Assembly (NCBI GenBank): GCA_002344525.1
Contig: DDTJ01000077.1
Coordinates: 22,142 to 86,141 of the forward strand
Direction: 5' to 3'
Length of the DNA: 64,000 nt
Source: Akkermansiaceae bacterium UBA2367
Lineage (GTDB): Bacteria; Verrucomicrobiota; Verrucomicrobiia; Verrucomicrobiales; DEV007
The position numbers and the translations under genes were made by a program. Position 1 is the first letter of the stretch; every line of letters starts with the position of its first letter. Under the pieces are notes generated by a model. That model saw only the letters and a list, made by a program, of their open reading frames with translations. It ran no database searches and was not told where the DNA came from. Shown here piece after piece: positions 43,659-52,059 of this stretch.

Positions 43659-45620
43659 TCAAGCCCGTTCCAACTCTGCCAGCTCGTCGTGGAAGCCGCT
43701 GCTGAGAATGGGGAAGCGGCACCAAGTCTTGGGGTCGAGGTTCTTGTCGTCGACGTGGAAGCAGGGGGCGTAGCGCTCGCGCTTCCACTGGTTGCGGCTC
43801 CAGAGGCGGAAGAATTTGACCACCCAAGCACGCAACGCTTCGCGGTTGTGCCCGGGGTGGGTCTCGCACATGAGCTGCCAGACTTCGAGAGGCAGCTTCT
43901 TGTCGCGGATGGCGTGCTTCTCGATCGCGTCGAGGATGGGATAGGGCATCAGGTCCGACTCGTCGGTCTGGCCCTGCTCGCTCGGGCGCAGCTCGGCGGT
44001 GGGGGCCTGCGCGTTGATGAAGCGCAGCTCGGGGATCGGAGCCGCCGCCGGGGGCAAGCCCTCAGTCTCCATCCAGCGCAGCCATTGGCGGAGGAAGGCC
44101 TTGTCGATCCCGGCGATGGGGCTGAGCCCGCCCGAAGTGTCGCCGTCCATCGTGGCGTAGCCCACCGCCGCCTCGGAGCGGTTGCTCGTCGAGAGGAGGA
44201 GGGCGTTGCGAAGGTTCGTCAGCATCCACACGCCGGGGGCGCGGACGCGGGCCTGGATGTTCTGCAAGGGAATGTCGTCGGTCTCCCACGACAGCTTCCG
44301 CCCGATCCCTTTCTCGACCATCTTCCGGTAGCCTTCGACGAGGGCGTCGACGTCCCATTTCTGGTAGTCCGCCCCGATGGCGCGGGCCACGGCCTCGGCG
44401 GCGTGGCGGGTCGTCTCGGAGCTGTTCCGCGTCGCTTGGTAGACGCAGGAAAGGAGCTGCCCCATCAGGGGACGGCCATCGAGGCGGAGATGGCCCTGCT
44501 TTTCGCGGAAGCCCTCCTCACCCAGTTCGGCGAGGGCGAGGTCGGCCATGACCTTGACCAGCACGGCGACCGCGGCCGAGTCGGCCCCGCCGCTGAGGGA
44601 GACGACGAAGCCGCCCGAATAGCTCTTGCGCAGGTAGTCGAAGAGGCCGAGGGCCATGGCGCGGGCGAACTCCTCTTCCTTGCGGTCGGGCGCTTCGCTC
44701 GCCTCGCTCGCGGGAGTGGTGTAGGGGCCGCGCCATTCGGGGAGGAAGTCGCGGCGCACCGTCAGTTCGTCCGGCTCGCCGACGAGGGGGCGGTGGCTCA
44801 CCTGCCGGGCGCGGTGGAGGCGGGTGCGGCTCAGGTCGATCGTCGCGGCGGTGACGAGATGGTCGCGGAAGGAGAAACGCCGTCCCTCGGCGATGTATTC
44901 GCCGCCGCAGGCGATCACCGTTCCGCCGTCGTAGATGATGCGGCCCGCCTCGTTGCCGAGGAGGTTCGCGTAGACGTAGCCGCAGGCGAAGGCCCGCGAG
45001 CCCTCCAGCACGAAGCGCTCGCGCACCCGCTGCTTGCCGAAGGCGAAGTGGCTCGCGCTGGGGTTGAAAATCAGATCGACCCCGCGCCGGGCGAGGCGGG
45101 TGCCGGGCCGGTCGGCGACCCAGGCGTCCTCGCAGATCTCGAAGCCGAGCCTCACTCCGCCGAGGTCGAAGACGAGGTCGCCGAGCGGCACCTCGCGCCC
45201 GTCGAACACGATGCGCTCGACCCGGCCCTCGGGCCAAGGCTTGAACCAGCGGGGCTCGTAGTGCAGCCCGTCGCCGGCGAGGTTCTGTTTCGCCACGAAA
45301 CCCTCGACGAGGCCATCGACGATCACCGCGACGGCATTGTGGACCGAGCCTTCGAACCAGAGCGGCAGACCCGCAGCCACGACGAGGCCGCCGCACTGCG
45401 GGGCCAGCTTTGCGAGCGAGGCGAGGGCGCGTTCGCCGACCTCGGGAGCGAGGAACATGTCCTCGCAACCGTAGCCGGTCAGGGCCAGTTCGGGCAGGCA
45501 GAGCCAGCCGACCCCCAACTCCCGCGCCTCGGCCACGGCGGCGATGGTGCGGCGCAGGTTGCCCGACCAGTCGAGCGGGGTCTGGTTCAGTGCGGCGGCG
45601 CCGGCGACGAGGCGATTCAT
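43659..45620 (-). CDS. nadE: Glutamine-dependent NAD+ synthetase
   Basis: The 653-residue enzyme makes NAD+ from deamido-NAD+ using ammonia from glutamine. The N-terminal nitrilase-like glutaminase has E44 in CLPELALTGYG, K111 in VAKQNLAGDG and nucleophile C163 in FEICEDAW. The synthetase domain starts near 320 with the ATP-pyrophosphatase loop SLSGGADSAA (341-350). STSNRSEAAVGYATMDGDTS is the usual late block. Length and domain order match the long bacterial form. It is convergent with the small membrane protein gene and divergent from mlaE. Confidence 0.94.
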   Translation of the reverse strand: MNRLVAGAAALNQTPLDWSGNLRRTIAAVAEARELGVGWLCLPELALTGYGCEDMFLAPEVGERALASLAKLAPQCGGLVVAAGLPLWFEGSVHNAVAVIVDGLVEGFVAKQNLAGDGLHYEPRWFKPWPEGRVERIVFDGREVPLGDLVFDLGGVRLGFEICEDAWVADRPGTRLARRGVDLIFNPSASHFAFGKQRVRERFVLEGSRAFACGYVYANLLGNEAGRIIYDGGTVIACGGEYIAEGRRFSFRDHLVTAATIDLSRTRLHRARQVSHRPLVGEPDELTVRRDFLPEWRGPYTTPASEASEAPDRKEEEFARAMALGLFDYLRKSYSGGFVVSLSGGADSAAVAVLVKVMADLALAELGEEGFREKQGHLRLDGRPLMGQLLSCVYQATRNSSETTRHAAEAVARAIGADYQKWDVDALVEGYRKMVEKGIGRKLSWETDDIPLQNIQARVRAPGVWMLTNLRNALLLSTSNRSEAAVGYATMDGDTSGGLSPIAGIDKAFLRQWLRWMETEGLPPAAAPIPELRFINAQAPTAELRPSEQGQTDESDLMPYPILDAIEKHAIRDKKLPLEVWQLMCETHPGHNREALRAWVVKFFRLWSRNQWKRERYAPCFHVDDKNLDPKTWCRFPILSSGFHDELAELERA

Positions 45621-45824
45621 GGGGTGGGGGAGGCGGTAACTTCCCTCAACTGGCGGGGCGGGGCAATGGGGAGTTTTTCGGAGCAGACTCCGCTCGTTCC
45701 GGCAATTTCTTGAATCGCGCCATGCTTCGTGGCACCGTTTGCGACGAGGCGGAAACGGGAAAAGGGGGAGGCTGCTGATTGGCGCTAGAGGCCCGACCCG
45801 AAGGAATTTCCAGATTTCGAGCTT

Positions 45825-45864
45825 CGGATTTCCCCGAAGGGCCTTGCCCCTTCGGGAAAATCCG
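45825..45864. repeat. Stable hairpin upstream of mlaE
   Basis: CGGATTTCCCCGAAGGG (45825-45841) pairs with CCCTTCGGGAAAATCCG (45848-45864) around a short loop, about 16 bp before the mlaE ATG. It lies in the 259-bp nadE-mlaE spacer, which has no other gene. If transcribed it would sit beside the ribosome start region (GGGGGGATG). Confidence 0.55.
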
Positions 45865-45879
45865 TGTTTGCTCGGGGGG

Positions 45880-46659
45880 ATGAAGGACGCGCTCCGCAGG
45901 ATGGTCGCCCACCTCGGGCAGCTGGGGCTGCTCGCGGGGGAGACCGCCGTCTCGCTGGGCTCGGCGGGGCTGCGGCTGCGCCCGACCCTCTCCCAGATCG
46001 TGGCGATCGGGATCGGCTCGCAGCTTGTGGTGATCGTGACGGGGGCCTTCACCGGGGCGGTCTTCGCGGCGCAGGCCTATTTCAAATTCCACGAGCTGGG
46101 GCTCGGCTCGGCCACCGGGCCGGTAGTCTCCATCGCGATGTGCCGGGAGCTGGGCCCGGTCCTCGCGGCCCTGATGGTCGCAGGCCGCATGGGCGCGGCC
46201 ATGGCCGCCGAGATCGGGACGATGAAGGTCACCGAGCAGATCGACGCGCTCCGCGCCATGGGGACGGACCCGGTCGGCTATCTCGTCGTGCCCCGCATGG
46301 TCGCGATCCTCGTCTCCATGCCCGTGCTCACGGGCGAGGCGATCTGGTTCGGCATGGCGGCGGCGGAATTTCTCACGGTGAGGGTCTTCGGCGTGCCGGA
46401 GCCTTGGTACACCGCCCAATTGGTCGCGCACACGGGCGTCGGCGACGTGCTCGCCGGCTTGGCCAAGGGCACGGTCTTCGGCCTGCTCATCGTGCTCATC
46501 TCCTGCCATCGCGGCCTGACCGCTGCCGAAGGTGCGGTCGGGGTGGGCCGGGCGACGACGAGGGCGGTGGTGGACTCGTCCCTCGCCGTCCTCGTGGTGA
46601 ATTTCTTCCTCTCCCTCCTCCTCGAGCGCTGGCTCCCCACTAGCTCGATCAACCTCTGA
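45880..46659 (+). CDS. mlaE: MlaE-type phospholipid ABC transporter permease
   Basis: The 259-residue membrane protein has the MlaE (DUF140) pattern: VIVTGAFTGAVFAAQAYFKF near 50-70, SIAMCRELGPVLAALMVAGR near 85, GAAMAAEIGTMKVTEQIDAL near 105 and MGTDPVGYLVVPR near 130. It has about five membrane segments. In Gram-negative bacteria it works with MlaF and MlaD in moving phospholipids between the membranes. GGGGGG just before the ATG may serve as ribosome site and decides the start. The ATPase gene follows after 9 bp; no MlaD gene follows. Confidence 0.9.
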   Translation: MKDALRRMVAHLGQLGLLAGETAVSLGSAGLRLRPTLSQIVAIGIGSQLVVIVTGAFTGAVFAAQAYFKFHELGLGSATGPVVSIAMCRELGPVLAALMVAGRMGAAMAAEIGTMKVTEQIDALRAMGTDPVGYLVVPRMVAILVSMPVLTGEAIWFGMAAAEFLTVRVFGVPEPWYTAQLVAHTGVGDVLAGLAKGTVFGLLIVLISCHRGLTAAEGAVGVGRATTRAVVDSSLAVLVVNFFLSLLLERWLPTSSINL

Positions 46660-46668
46660 AACCCACCG

Positions 46669-47421
46669 ATGGACAACCCGCCTTATTTCGAAATCGCGGA
46701 CCTGCGGCAGGCCTTCGCCGGGCAGGAAGTGCTGCGCGGGGTCTCCTTCGCGGTACCCCGGGGTGGGACGACGGTCATCCTCGGGGGGAGCGGGGCGGGG
46801 AAAAGCGTCCTCCTCAAGCATCTCAACGGCCTCCTCAAGCCAGCCTCCGGCTCGGTGAAAGTCTCTGGCGTCGATCTCGGCCCGCTCCCCGAGCGCGAGC
46901 TGCGGCCGATCCGCCGCCGCATCGGGGTGCTGTTCCAGGACGGGGCCCTTTTCGACTCGATGAACGTCGGGGAGAACATCGCCTTCCCCCTGCACGAGGC
47001 GGGGGAAAGGGACGAGGCGGTGCTGGCGGCGCGCGTCGAAGAGGTGCTCTCCCTCGTCGGCCTCTCGGGGCAGCAGTTCAAAATGCCCGGCGCGCTCTCC
47101 GGCGGGATGCGCAAGCGCGTCTCCCTCGCCCGCGCCCTCGCCCCGCGTCCGGAGGCCCTCCTCTGCGACGAACCCACCGCCGGGCTCGACCCCATCCTTT
47201 CGGAGAGCATCACCCGGCTCCTCCGCCGCCTCCAGGAGGAGCTGCGCCTCTCCACGGTGATGGTCACGCACAACCTCGGCGCAATGCGCCACGCCGCCGA
47301 CCAAGTCATCTTCCTGAAACACGGCGTCGTCCACTACGCCGGGTCGCCCGCCGGGCTCGACGAATCGGAGGACGAGGCGGTGCGCGGGTTCATCCGGGCG
47401 GACGGGATGGGCCGCGAGTGA
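46669..47421 (+). CDS. mlaF: MlaF-type phospholipid ABC transporter ATPase
   Basis: The 250-residue ATPase has complete motifs: Walker A GGSGAGKS near 39-46, Q-loop in VLFQDGALFDSMNVGENIAF, signature LSGGMRKRVSLARAL, Walker B ALLCDEPTAGLDP and the H-loop in VMVTHNLGAM. The ALFDSMNV segment after the Q-loop is typical of MlaF/Ttg2A. It pairs with the permease 9 bp upstream. The substrate-binding MCE protein (MlaD) must lie elsewhere or be missing. Confidence 0.92.
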   Translation: MDNPPYFEIADLRQAFAGQEVLRGVSFAVPRGGTTVILGGSGAGKSVLLKHLNGLLKPASGSVKVSGVDLGPLPERELRPIRRRIGVLFQDGALFDSMNVGENIAFPLHEAGERDEAVLAARVEEVLSLVGLSGQQFKMPGALSGGMRKRVSLARALAPRPEALLCDEPTAGLDPILSESITRLLRRLQEELRLSTVMVTHNLGAMRHAADQVIFLKHGVVHYAGSPAGLDESEDEAVRGFIRADGMGRE

Positions 47422-47492
47422 ATTTTTTCGGATTTGGTATCTAAGAGGGATCTGTGATAGGGAAAGAGGCGAACCCCGACCCCGACCGATCC

Positions 47493-48314
47493 ATGAGAAC
47501 GCTCCCCGCCCTCCTCCTCGCGGCCCTGTGCGCCGCCGCCCATGCGCACGAGCCCGCGCGCCCCGCCGCGACCGGCGATGGCCTCAAGGTGCTCGTCTAT
47601 TCCGACACGGCCTTCTACCGCCATCCCGACATCCCCGGCATCAACCGCTGGCTGGTTCTGCTCGGGCACGAGCACGGCTTCGAGGTGGACATCACCGAGC
47701 ATCCCAAAGACCTGATGCCGCAGGTGCTCGCCAAATACGACGTGCTCCTGCTCAACAACGCCAACGAGCTCGACAAGGTCATCCCCGAGGAGCAGCGCCA
47801 GTCCGTCGAAGCTTGGTTCACCGGAGGGCGGAAGGGCATCGTCGGACTGCACGCCGCGCTGGTGCGGCAGACGGGCTGGGCGTGGCTGAACCAACTCGGC
47901 GGCTGCGATTTCAACAGCGATTCGGACTTCCTCAAGGCGAAGGTGCTGGTCGATCCCGCCGTGCGCGAGCACCCCACGGTGAAGGGCCAGCCGGAGGAGT
48001 TCTGGATCGAGGCGGACTGGACCAACCACGACCGCAGCGTCACCGGACTGCCGGGTTTCACCGTGCTGCTGCGCGTGGACGAGACGACCTACGAGCCGGT
48101 GCGCGACTTTTTCAAAACCCGCGGCGGCAAACCGATGGGGGCGGACCATCCCATCGCGTGGACGAACGAACCCGCGACGGGCGGACGCTTCTTCTACACC
48201 GAGTTCGGCCACGACCTGCGTTCGCTGAGCACTCCTTTCGTCCGCCGCCACATCCTCGAAGGCATCCGGTGGGCCGCCGCCGCGAAGGCGGAGGAGAAAA
48301 AGGCGGAGGAATAG
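47493..48314 (+). CDS. Secreted ThuA-like domain protein
   Basis: A signal peptide (MRTLPALLLAALCAAAHAH) precedes a ThuA domain, a class I glutamine-amidotransferase-like fold. Blocks include VLVYSDTAFYRHPDIPGI near 30, YDVLLLNNANELDKVIPEE near 95, GIVGLHAALVRQT near 130 and FYTEFGHDLRSLSTPFVRRH near 235. The catalytic cysteine of true amidotransferases is not expected in ThuA proteins. In Planctomycetota and Verrucomicrobiota these proteins are common and tied to sugar use, but the reaction is unproven. 273 residues from the ATG at 47493. Confidence 0.85.
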   Translation: MRTLPALLLAALCAAAHAHEPARPAATGDGLKVLVYSDTAFYRHPDIPGINRWLVLLGHEHGFEVDITEHPKDLMPQVLAKYDVLLLNNANELDKVIPEEQRQSVEAWFTGGRKGIVGLHAALVRQTGWAWLNQLGGCDFNSDSDFLKAKVLVDPAVREHPTVKGQPEEFWIEADWTNHDRSVTGLPGFTVLLRVDETTYEPVRDFFKTRGGKPMGADHPIAWTNEPATGGRFFYTEFGHDLRSLSTPFVRRHILEGIRWAAAAKAEEKKAEE

Positions 48315-48417
48315 ACGAATCGACCCCGACGCGCCCGCTCCCCATTTCCGCTTGAGTTCCCCCCTCGCGGAGGCGATGGATCGGGAGCATCCCTTTCCCC
48401 CCCCCTTTTTTCCCGAC

Positions 48418-49020
48418 ATGCCTTTGGAGAAAATCACCCTCGTCACCGGCCGCAGCGTCTATGTCCCCGGTTCGGACATCGACACCGACCGCATCATCCC
48501 GGCGCGCTTCATGAAGTGCGTGACCTTCGACGGACTCGGCGAATTCCTCTTCTACGACGCCCGCCACGAGCCCGACGGCACGCCGAAGGCCCATCCCCTG
48601 AACGACCCGCGCTTCGCCGGGGCGAGCATCCTCGTCTCGGGGATCAACTTCGGCTGCGGCAGTTCGCGGGAGCACGCCCCGCAGGCGATCAGCAAGGCGG
48701 GCTTCCGCGCCGTCATCGCGCAGAGCTTCGCGGAGATCTTCTTCGGGAACTGCGCCACTCTCGGCATCCCCTGCGCGATGGCTTCGGCGGCGGACTTGGA
48801 GACGCTCGGCGCGGCGGTGGAGGCCGACCCCTCCCTCGAAATCGCCATCGACGTGACCGCGTGCGAGGTGCGCTTCGGCGGGCGCTCCATCCCGGTCGTC
48901 ATCCCGGACACGGCTCGCGAAGCCTTCCTCTCGGGCCAGTGGGACCCCATCGGGGAACTCCTCGACGGAACCGGCGAGATCGAGGCCACGACCGCGAAGC
49001 TCGCCTACATGGGCCGTTGA
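48418..49020 (+). CDS. leuD: 3-isopropylmalate dehydratase small subunit
   Basis: The 200-residue swivel-domain subunit works with LeuC in leucine synthesis. It has [20 protein letters not shown] near 10-30, [20 protein letters not shown] near 70 (the GCGSSREHA hallmark) and [16 protein letters not shown] near 105. Length fits. The LeuC partner is not within the window. The start [11 protein letters not shown] is chosen by alignment although the frame is open further upstream. It converges on the zinc-ribbon gene pair. Confidence 0.92.
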   Translation: MPLEKITLVTGRSVYVPGSDIDTDRIIPARFMKCVTFDGLGEFLFYDARHEPDGTPKAHPLNDPRFAGASILVSGINFGCGSSREHAPQAISKAGFRAVIAQSFAEIFFGNCATLGIPCAMASAADLETLGAAVEADPSLEIAIDVTACEVRFGGRSIPVVIPDTAREAFLSGQWDPIGELLDGTGEIEATTAKLAYMGR

Positions 49021-49038
49021 ACGACGGAGCGCCGGGGC

Positions 49039-50148
49039 TCAGCGGTCGTTCAGCCGTTCCAGTTCGTTTTCAGCTCCGTCGCGCAGGTTGCCGACATCGC
49101 CCTTGAGCTTGTCGAATCCTTCGAGGGCATTCAGCTTCCTCTTCGGTTGCCCCTTCTCGTCGACGCCGGCATCGATGCCGAACTGCGTCCGGGGCAGCCA
49201 GTCGGGGCGGAGGCCCTCGGGCAGGTAGTCGAGGATGGCCATGCCCGGCTCAAGCCAGTCGACGACTTTCCCCTTCCATGCGGCGAGGGTTTCCTTGGGC
49301 ATGAAGAAGGCTGTGCCAGCGCCGACCGCACCGAGGACGCAGATGACGATCAGCAGGCGGACGATCTTTTTCAAGAAGCGAGCGGCCCCCCGGGACTTGT
49401 TGCGGGCGTTCTCGTATTTGAAGAAGTTTTGGGCGAAGGCCTCCTCCTCCTCTTTGGTCATGGCCCGCATGGGGCGACCGTCGCCGTCGAGGATGGCGTT
49501 CACCTGGCCGTCGTGTTCCGGTGCGGCAGCCGGGGCGGCGGGGACGAAGGGTGAGGCGAAGACGATGCCCGCGTTGGTGACAGCGGACTCCTTGACCACC
49601 TTTTCGCGAAAAAGGCTTTCGGCGAAGCCTCCGCCGACGGAACCGGTTCCGAAGGGGGAAATGCTCGCGTGGGTCTCGCTGGGAACCTTGGTGCCCCAAG
49701 CGGTGGCGATCGAAGCGGACTCGCCTCCACTGGCGAACATGGAGGGCACGGGGGCAGTGGCTGGGGTGTCGAACGGCGAGGGGGCAGCCTTGGCTGCGGG
49801 CAAGGGCGCCGGAGCCGGGACGTCGGGACGTCGGGTGAAAAGGTTGTCGCTTTCGCGGGTCGGGAGGGGTGCCGCGAAGGCCGGAGAGCAGGAGGTGGCG
49901 GAGAGACCGGGAAATCCCCAGGCTGGGCCGGGTTCGGCAGGAGGAGAGGCGTCCGCGACGGCGCGGATGGCACCGCCCTCCTCCCTCGCGACGAGCGGCG
50001 TCCGGCAGTGGACGCACTGGCCGGGCATGCCGAGGTGTCGGCGCATCAGGTTCAATCCATCGCCGCAGCGGGGGCATGCAAGGCGCAGGGCTTCCTCGAC
50101 GCCGACGGACGGACGCGGAGCGGGCTGGAGGACGGAAGTCTCGGTCAT
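49039..50148 (-). CDS. Zinc-ribbon, low-complexity, single-pass membrane protein (paralogue 2)
   Basis: The 369-residue protein has three parts. First is a short zinc-ribbon-like block, C25-PR-C28 with GLNLMRRHLGMPGQ and C45-VH-C48. A Pro/Ala/Ser-rich linker runs to about 225, and a basic stretch leads to one membrane helix at about 260-282. About 85 residues follow (WLEPGMAILDYLPEGL and a charged end). The upstream gene has the same order and the same RRHLG.x.G.CV.C core, so the two are paralogues in one operon, 29 bp apart. Function unknown; a membrane-tethered scaffold or regulator would fit. It is convergent with leuD. Confidence 0.7.
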   Translation of the reverse strand: MTETSVLQPAPRPSVGVEEALRLACPRCGDGLNLMRRHLGMPGQCVHCRTPLVAREEGGAIRAVADASPPAEPGPAWGFPGLSATSCSPAFAAPLPTRESDNLFTRRPDVPAPAPLPAAKAAPSPFDTPATAPVPSMFASGGESASIATAWGTKVPSETHASISPFGTGSVGGGFAESLFREKVVKESAVTNAGIVFASPFVPAAPAAAPEHDGQVNAILDGDGRPMRAMTKEEEEAFAQNFFKYENARNKSRGAARFLKKIVRLLIVICVLGAVGAGTAFFMPKETLAAWKGKVVDWLEPGMAILDYLPEGLRPDWLPRTQFGIDAGVDEKGQPKRKLNALEGFDKLKGDVGNLRDGAENELERLNDR

Positions 50149-50177
50149 ATGGGGAATTCGCGCGAAAGGTGGCTTTG

Positions 50178-51932
50178 TCAGGGTTGCTGAACGGGGCCGT
50201 GCGGGGCGCTGGTCAGGGCGGGGATCTGCTCCGGCGAAGGCATGGCCGGGGCGAGGCTCTCCTCCAGCCAGGCGCGCGCCGAGGCGATGTAGCGGTCCAC
50301 CGGAAGCACGTAGGTGGCCAAGGCCGCGCCGCAAGCGAAGCCGAGGATCACGACCATGAGGACGAGAAACCCTTTGCGCATTTTCGGCACGGGCTTCGTC
50401 CCGAGCGGTCGCGACACCACGATCGGGGCGTCCGCGCCGACGGCGGCAGGGGCCTCCTCGACCGCCCTCGAGGGCTGGACGGTTTCCGCAATCGGTCCGG
50501 CGGTCGCTTGGGAAAAATTCGGGAGGAGCGGGGCCAGGGGAGCGGGTTCCGTCGAGAAGAGAGGGATCGGCTGCTCGACTGCGCCCGCCAAGGGGGAAAG
50601 CGCTGGAGAGGGCTCGTTTGTCGGCTCGGGAGCTGGACCGGGTTCGACCGCCGGGGGCAGGCTAGCCGGGGCCTCGTCCAAGGGCGACACCCCCCAAGGG
50701 AGGACCAAAGGGTCGGAGAAGCTCGCGCTCGAGCCCTTCCCCGCCACGGGGGCGGAGAAGGACGGTGGAACCTGCATGGAGAAATCGGAAAGGGGCTCGT
50801 CGGAGTCGGGGGCCGATCCCGTGCCGAAGGGGGCGTGGAAGCCCGGAGCCAAGTCGTCGATGGGCGAGACTCCGAAGGTGGAAGCGGCGGGCGGTGAGGA
50901 CTCCTCCGCAGCTCCGAAGGCTGTCTCCCATGTCGGCGCGGCGGGTTCCGGAGCCGGGGGGGCGAAGCCTTGGAAATCCATCGGCAGCGGAGCCGGGGCG
51001 CTGTCGTCAGTCGCGGCGGCGGAGGGGGTCGGCTCGGGCGCGGGGGCGGCGGGACGGGCAGGAGGCCCCCAAGGAACCGGAGCCGCGAAACCGAAGGACG
51101 ACGTTGCCTCCTCGACTGGCTTCGGCTCGGTTTGCGGATGCAGCAGCGTTTCGCCAAAACCCGTCGCCGGGGCCGGGAACTCCTCTTGGGGCGGGACGAA
51201 CCCCCCGGTTCCATATAGAACTTCGAGATCGAGCGGTTCGGTTGCTGCCGGAGGGGCAAAACCCGTCGAGGGGAACTCCGCCGCCTCGCTGGTTTCCTCG
51301 ACGGTCTCCATTTGGAAACCGGAGAAGGCCAAGGGCGGCTCCTCTTCCTCCTGTGCGATCATCAGCGTCTCAGGCATTTCCGGCATCTCCGGAGCTTCCG
51401 CCATCTCCGCCTCCGCAGGCGGCGGGGTTTCCGCGACCTGGGGAGCGGCGACCTTCACCCCGAGGATGGGGAAGACGCGGGCTTTCCCGTCCCGGCCCGA
51501 TGCCGCCGCGACGATGGCGGTGTGGCACCAAACGCAGGCCCCCTCGATCCCGAGATGACGGCGTTGCAAGACCAAGGCCCCTTCGCATTCGGGGCATTGC
51601 AGATGCAGCAGATCGTCCTCCGCCGCTTCCGCCTTCACGTCGTGCTCCGGCATCCCTCCGTCGTCCGGCCCGTCCATCTCAGGAGGGCTGAAGGACTCGG
51701 GGAGGTTCAAGGAGAAGCCCCGCGCAGGCTCCGGGGCATCGACCGGAAATTCGAAATCCTCGGCCTGCGACGACAGCACCAGCCCTTCGTCCGCGGTCGG
51801 GTCGCGATCCTCTCCGGCTTCGTCGAAAAACCCCCGCTCGCCCATACCAAGGGAGTCGAGAAAACGGTCTTTCGTGCCGCCGGACGCTTCCCCCTCCCCC
51901 TGACTCAGGGTCAGATCGTAGTCGGATTCCAT
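50178..51932 (-). CDS. Zinc-ribbon, low-complexity, single-pass membrane protein (paralogue 1)
   Basis: The 584-residue protein has an acidic start, then a zinc-ribbon-like block C113-PE-C116, VLQRRHLGIEGA and C133-VW-C136. A Pro/Ala/Glu-rich linker of nearly 370 residues follows. One membrane helix (about 522-543, FLVLMVVILGFACGAALATY) is near the C-terminus, leaving about 40 residues beyond it. The Cys block and the order of parts match the downstream gene. The linker repeats short SPLDEAP/SPIDDLAP-type phrases, suggesting a disordered, perhaps multivalent, region. Function unknown. A good promoter lies upstream at 51972-52000. Confidence 0.7.
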   Translation of the reverse strand: MESDYDLTLSQGEGEASGGTKDRFLDSLGMGERGFFDEAGEDRDPTADEGLVLSSQAEDFEFPVDAPEPARGFSLNLPESFSPPEMDGPDDGGMPEHDVKAEAAEDDLLHLQCPECEGALVLQRRHLGIEGACVWCHTAIVAAASGRDGKARVFPILGVKVAAPQVAETPPPAEAEMAEAPEMPEMPETLMIAQEEEEPPLAFSGFQMETVEETSEAAEFPSTGFAPPAATEPLDLEVLYGTGGFVPPQEEFPAPATGFGETLLHPQTEPKPVEEATSSFGFAAPVPWGPPARPAAPAPEPTPSAAATDDSAPAPLPMDFQGFAPPAPEPAAPTWETAFGAAEESSPPAASTFGVSPIDDLAPGFHAPFGTGSAPDSDEPLSDFSMQVPPSFSAPVAGKGSSASFSDPLVLPWGVSPLDEAPASLPPAVEPGPAPEPTNEPSPALSPLAGAVEQPIPLFSTEPAPLAPLLPNFSQATAGPIAETVQPSRAVEEAPAAVGADAPIVVSRPLGTKPVPKMRKGFLVLMVVILGFACGAALATYVLPVDRYIASARAWLEESLAPAMPSPEQIPALTSAPHGPVQQP

Positions 51933-51971
51933 AAAAGAAGTTCAGTGGAGTTCGTGTTTCAGAGCCAATTT

Positions 51972-52000
51972 ATTATAAAAAATAGAATATTTTATGAAAA
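51972..52000 (-). promoter_or_regulatory. Predicted promoter of the zinc-ribbon gene pair
   Basis: On the minus strand TTTTCA (52000-51995) and a perfect TATAAT (51977-51972) are 17 bp apart, 39 bp before the ATG at 51932. The AT-rich 51933-52059 spacer also holds TATATT (52035-52040), a possible -10 for the divergent lipoprotein gene. Confidence 0.5.
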
Positions 52001-52059
52001 TTATCAAACGATTTTTAGAGTCGATTTGATTTTTTATATTCCTTAACGACCTTTCTAGA

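Noticed and set aside
43305..45713. An 802-residue plus-strand frame over nadE
   Set aside because: Antisense shadow; nadE on the minus strand has every catalytic motif.
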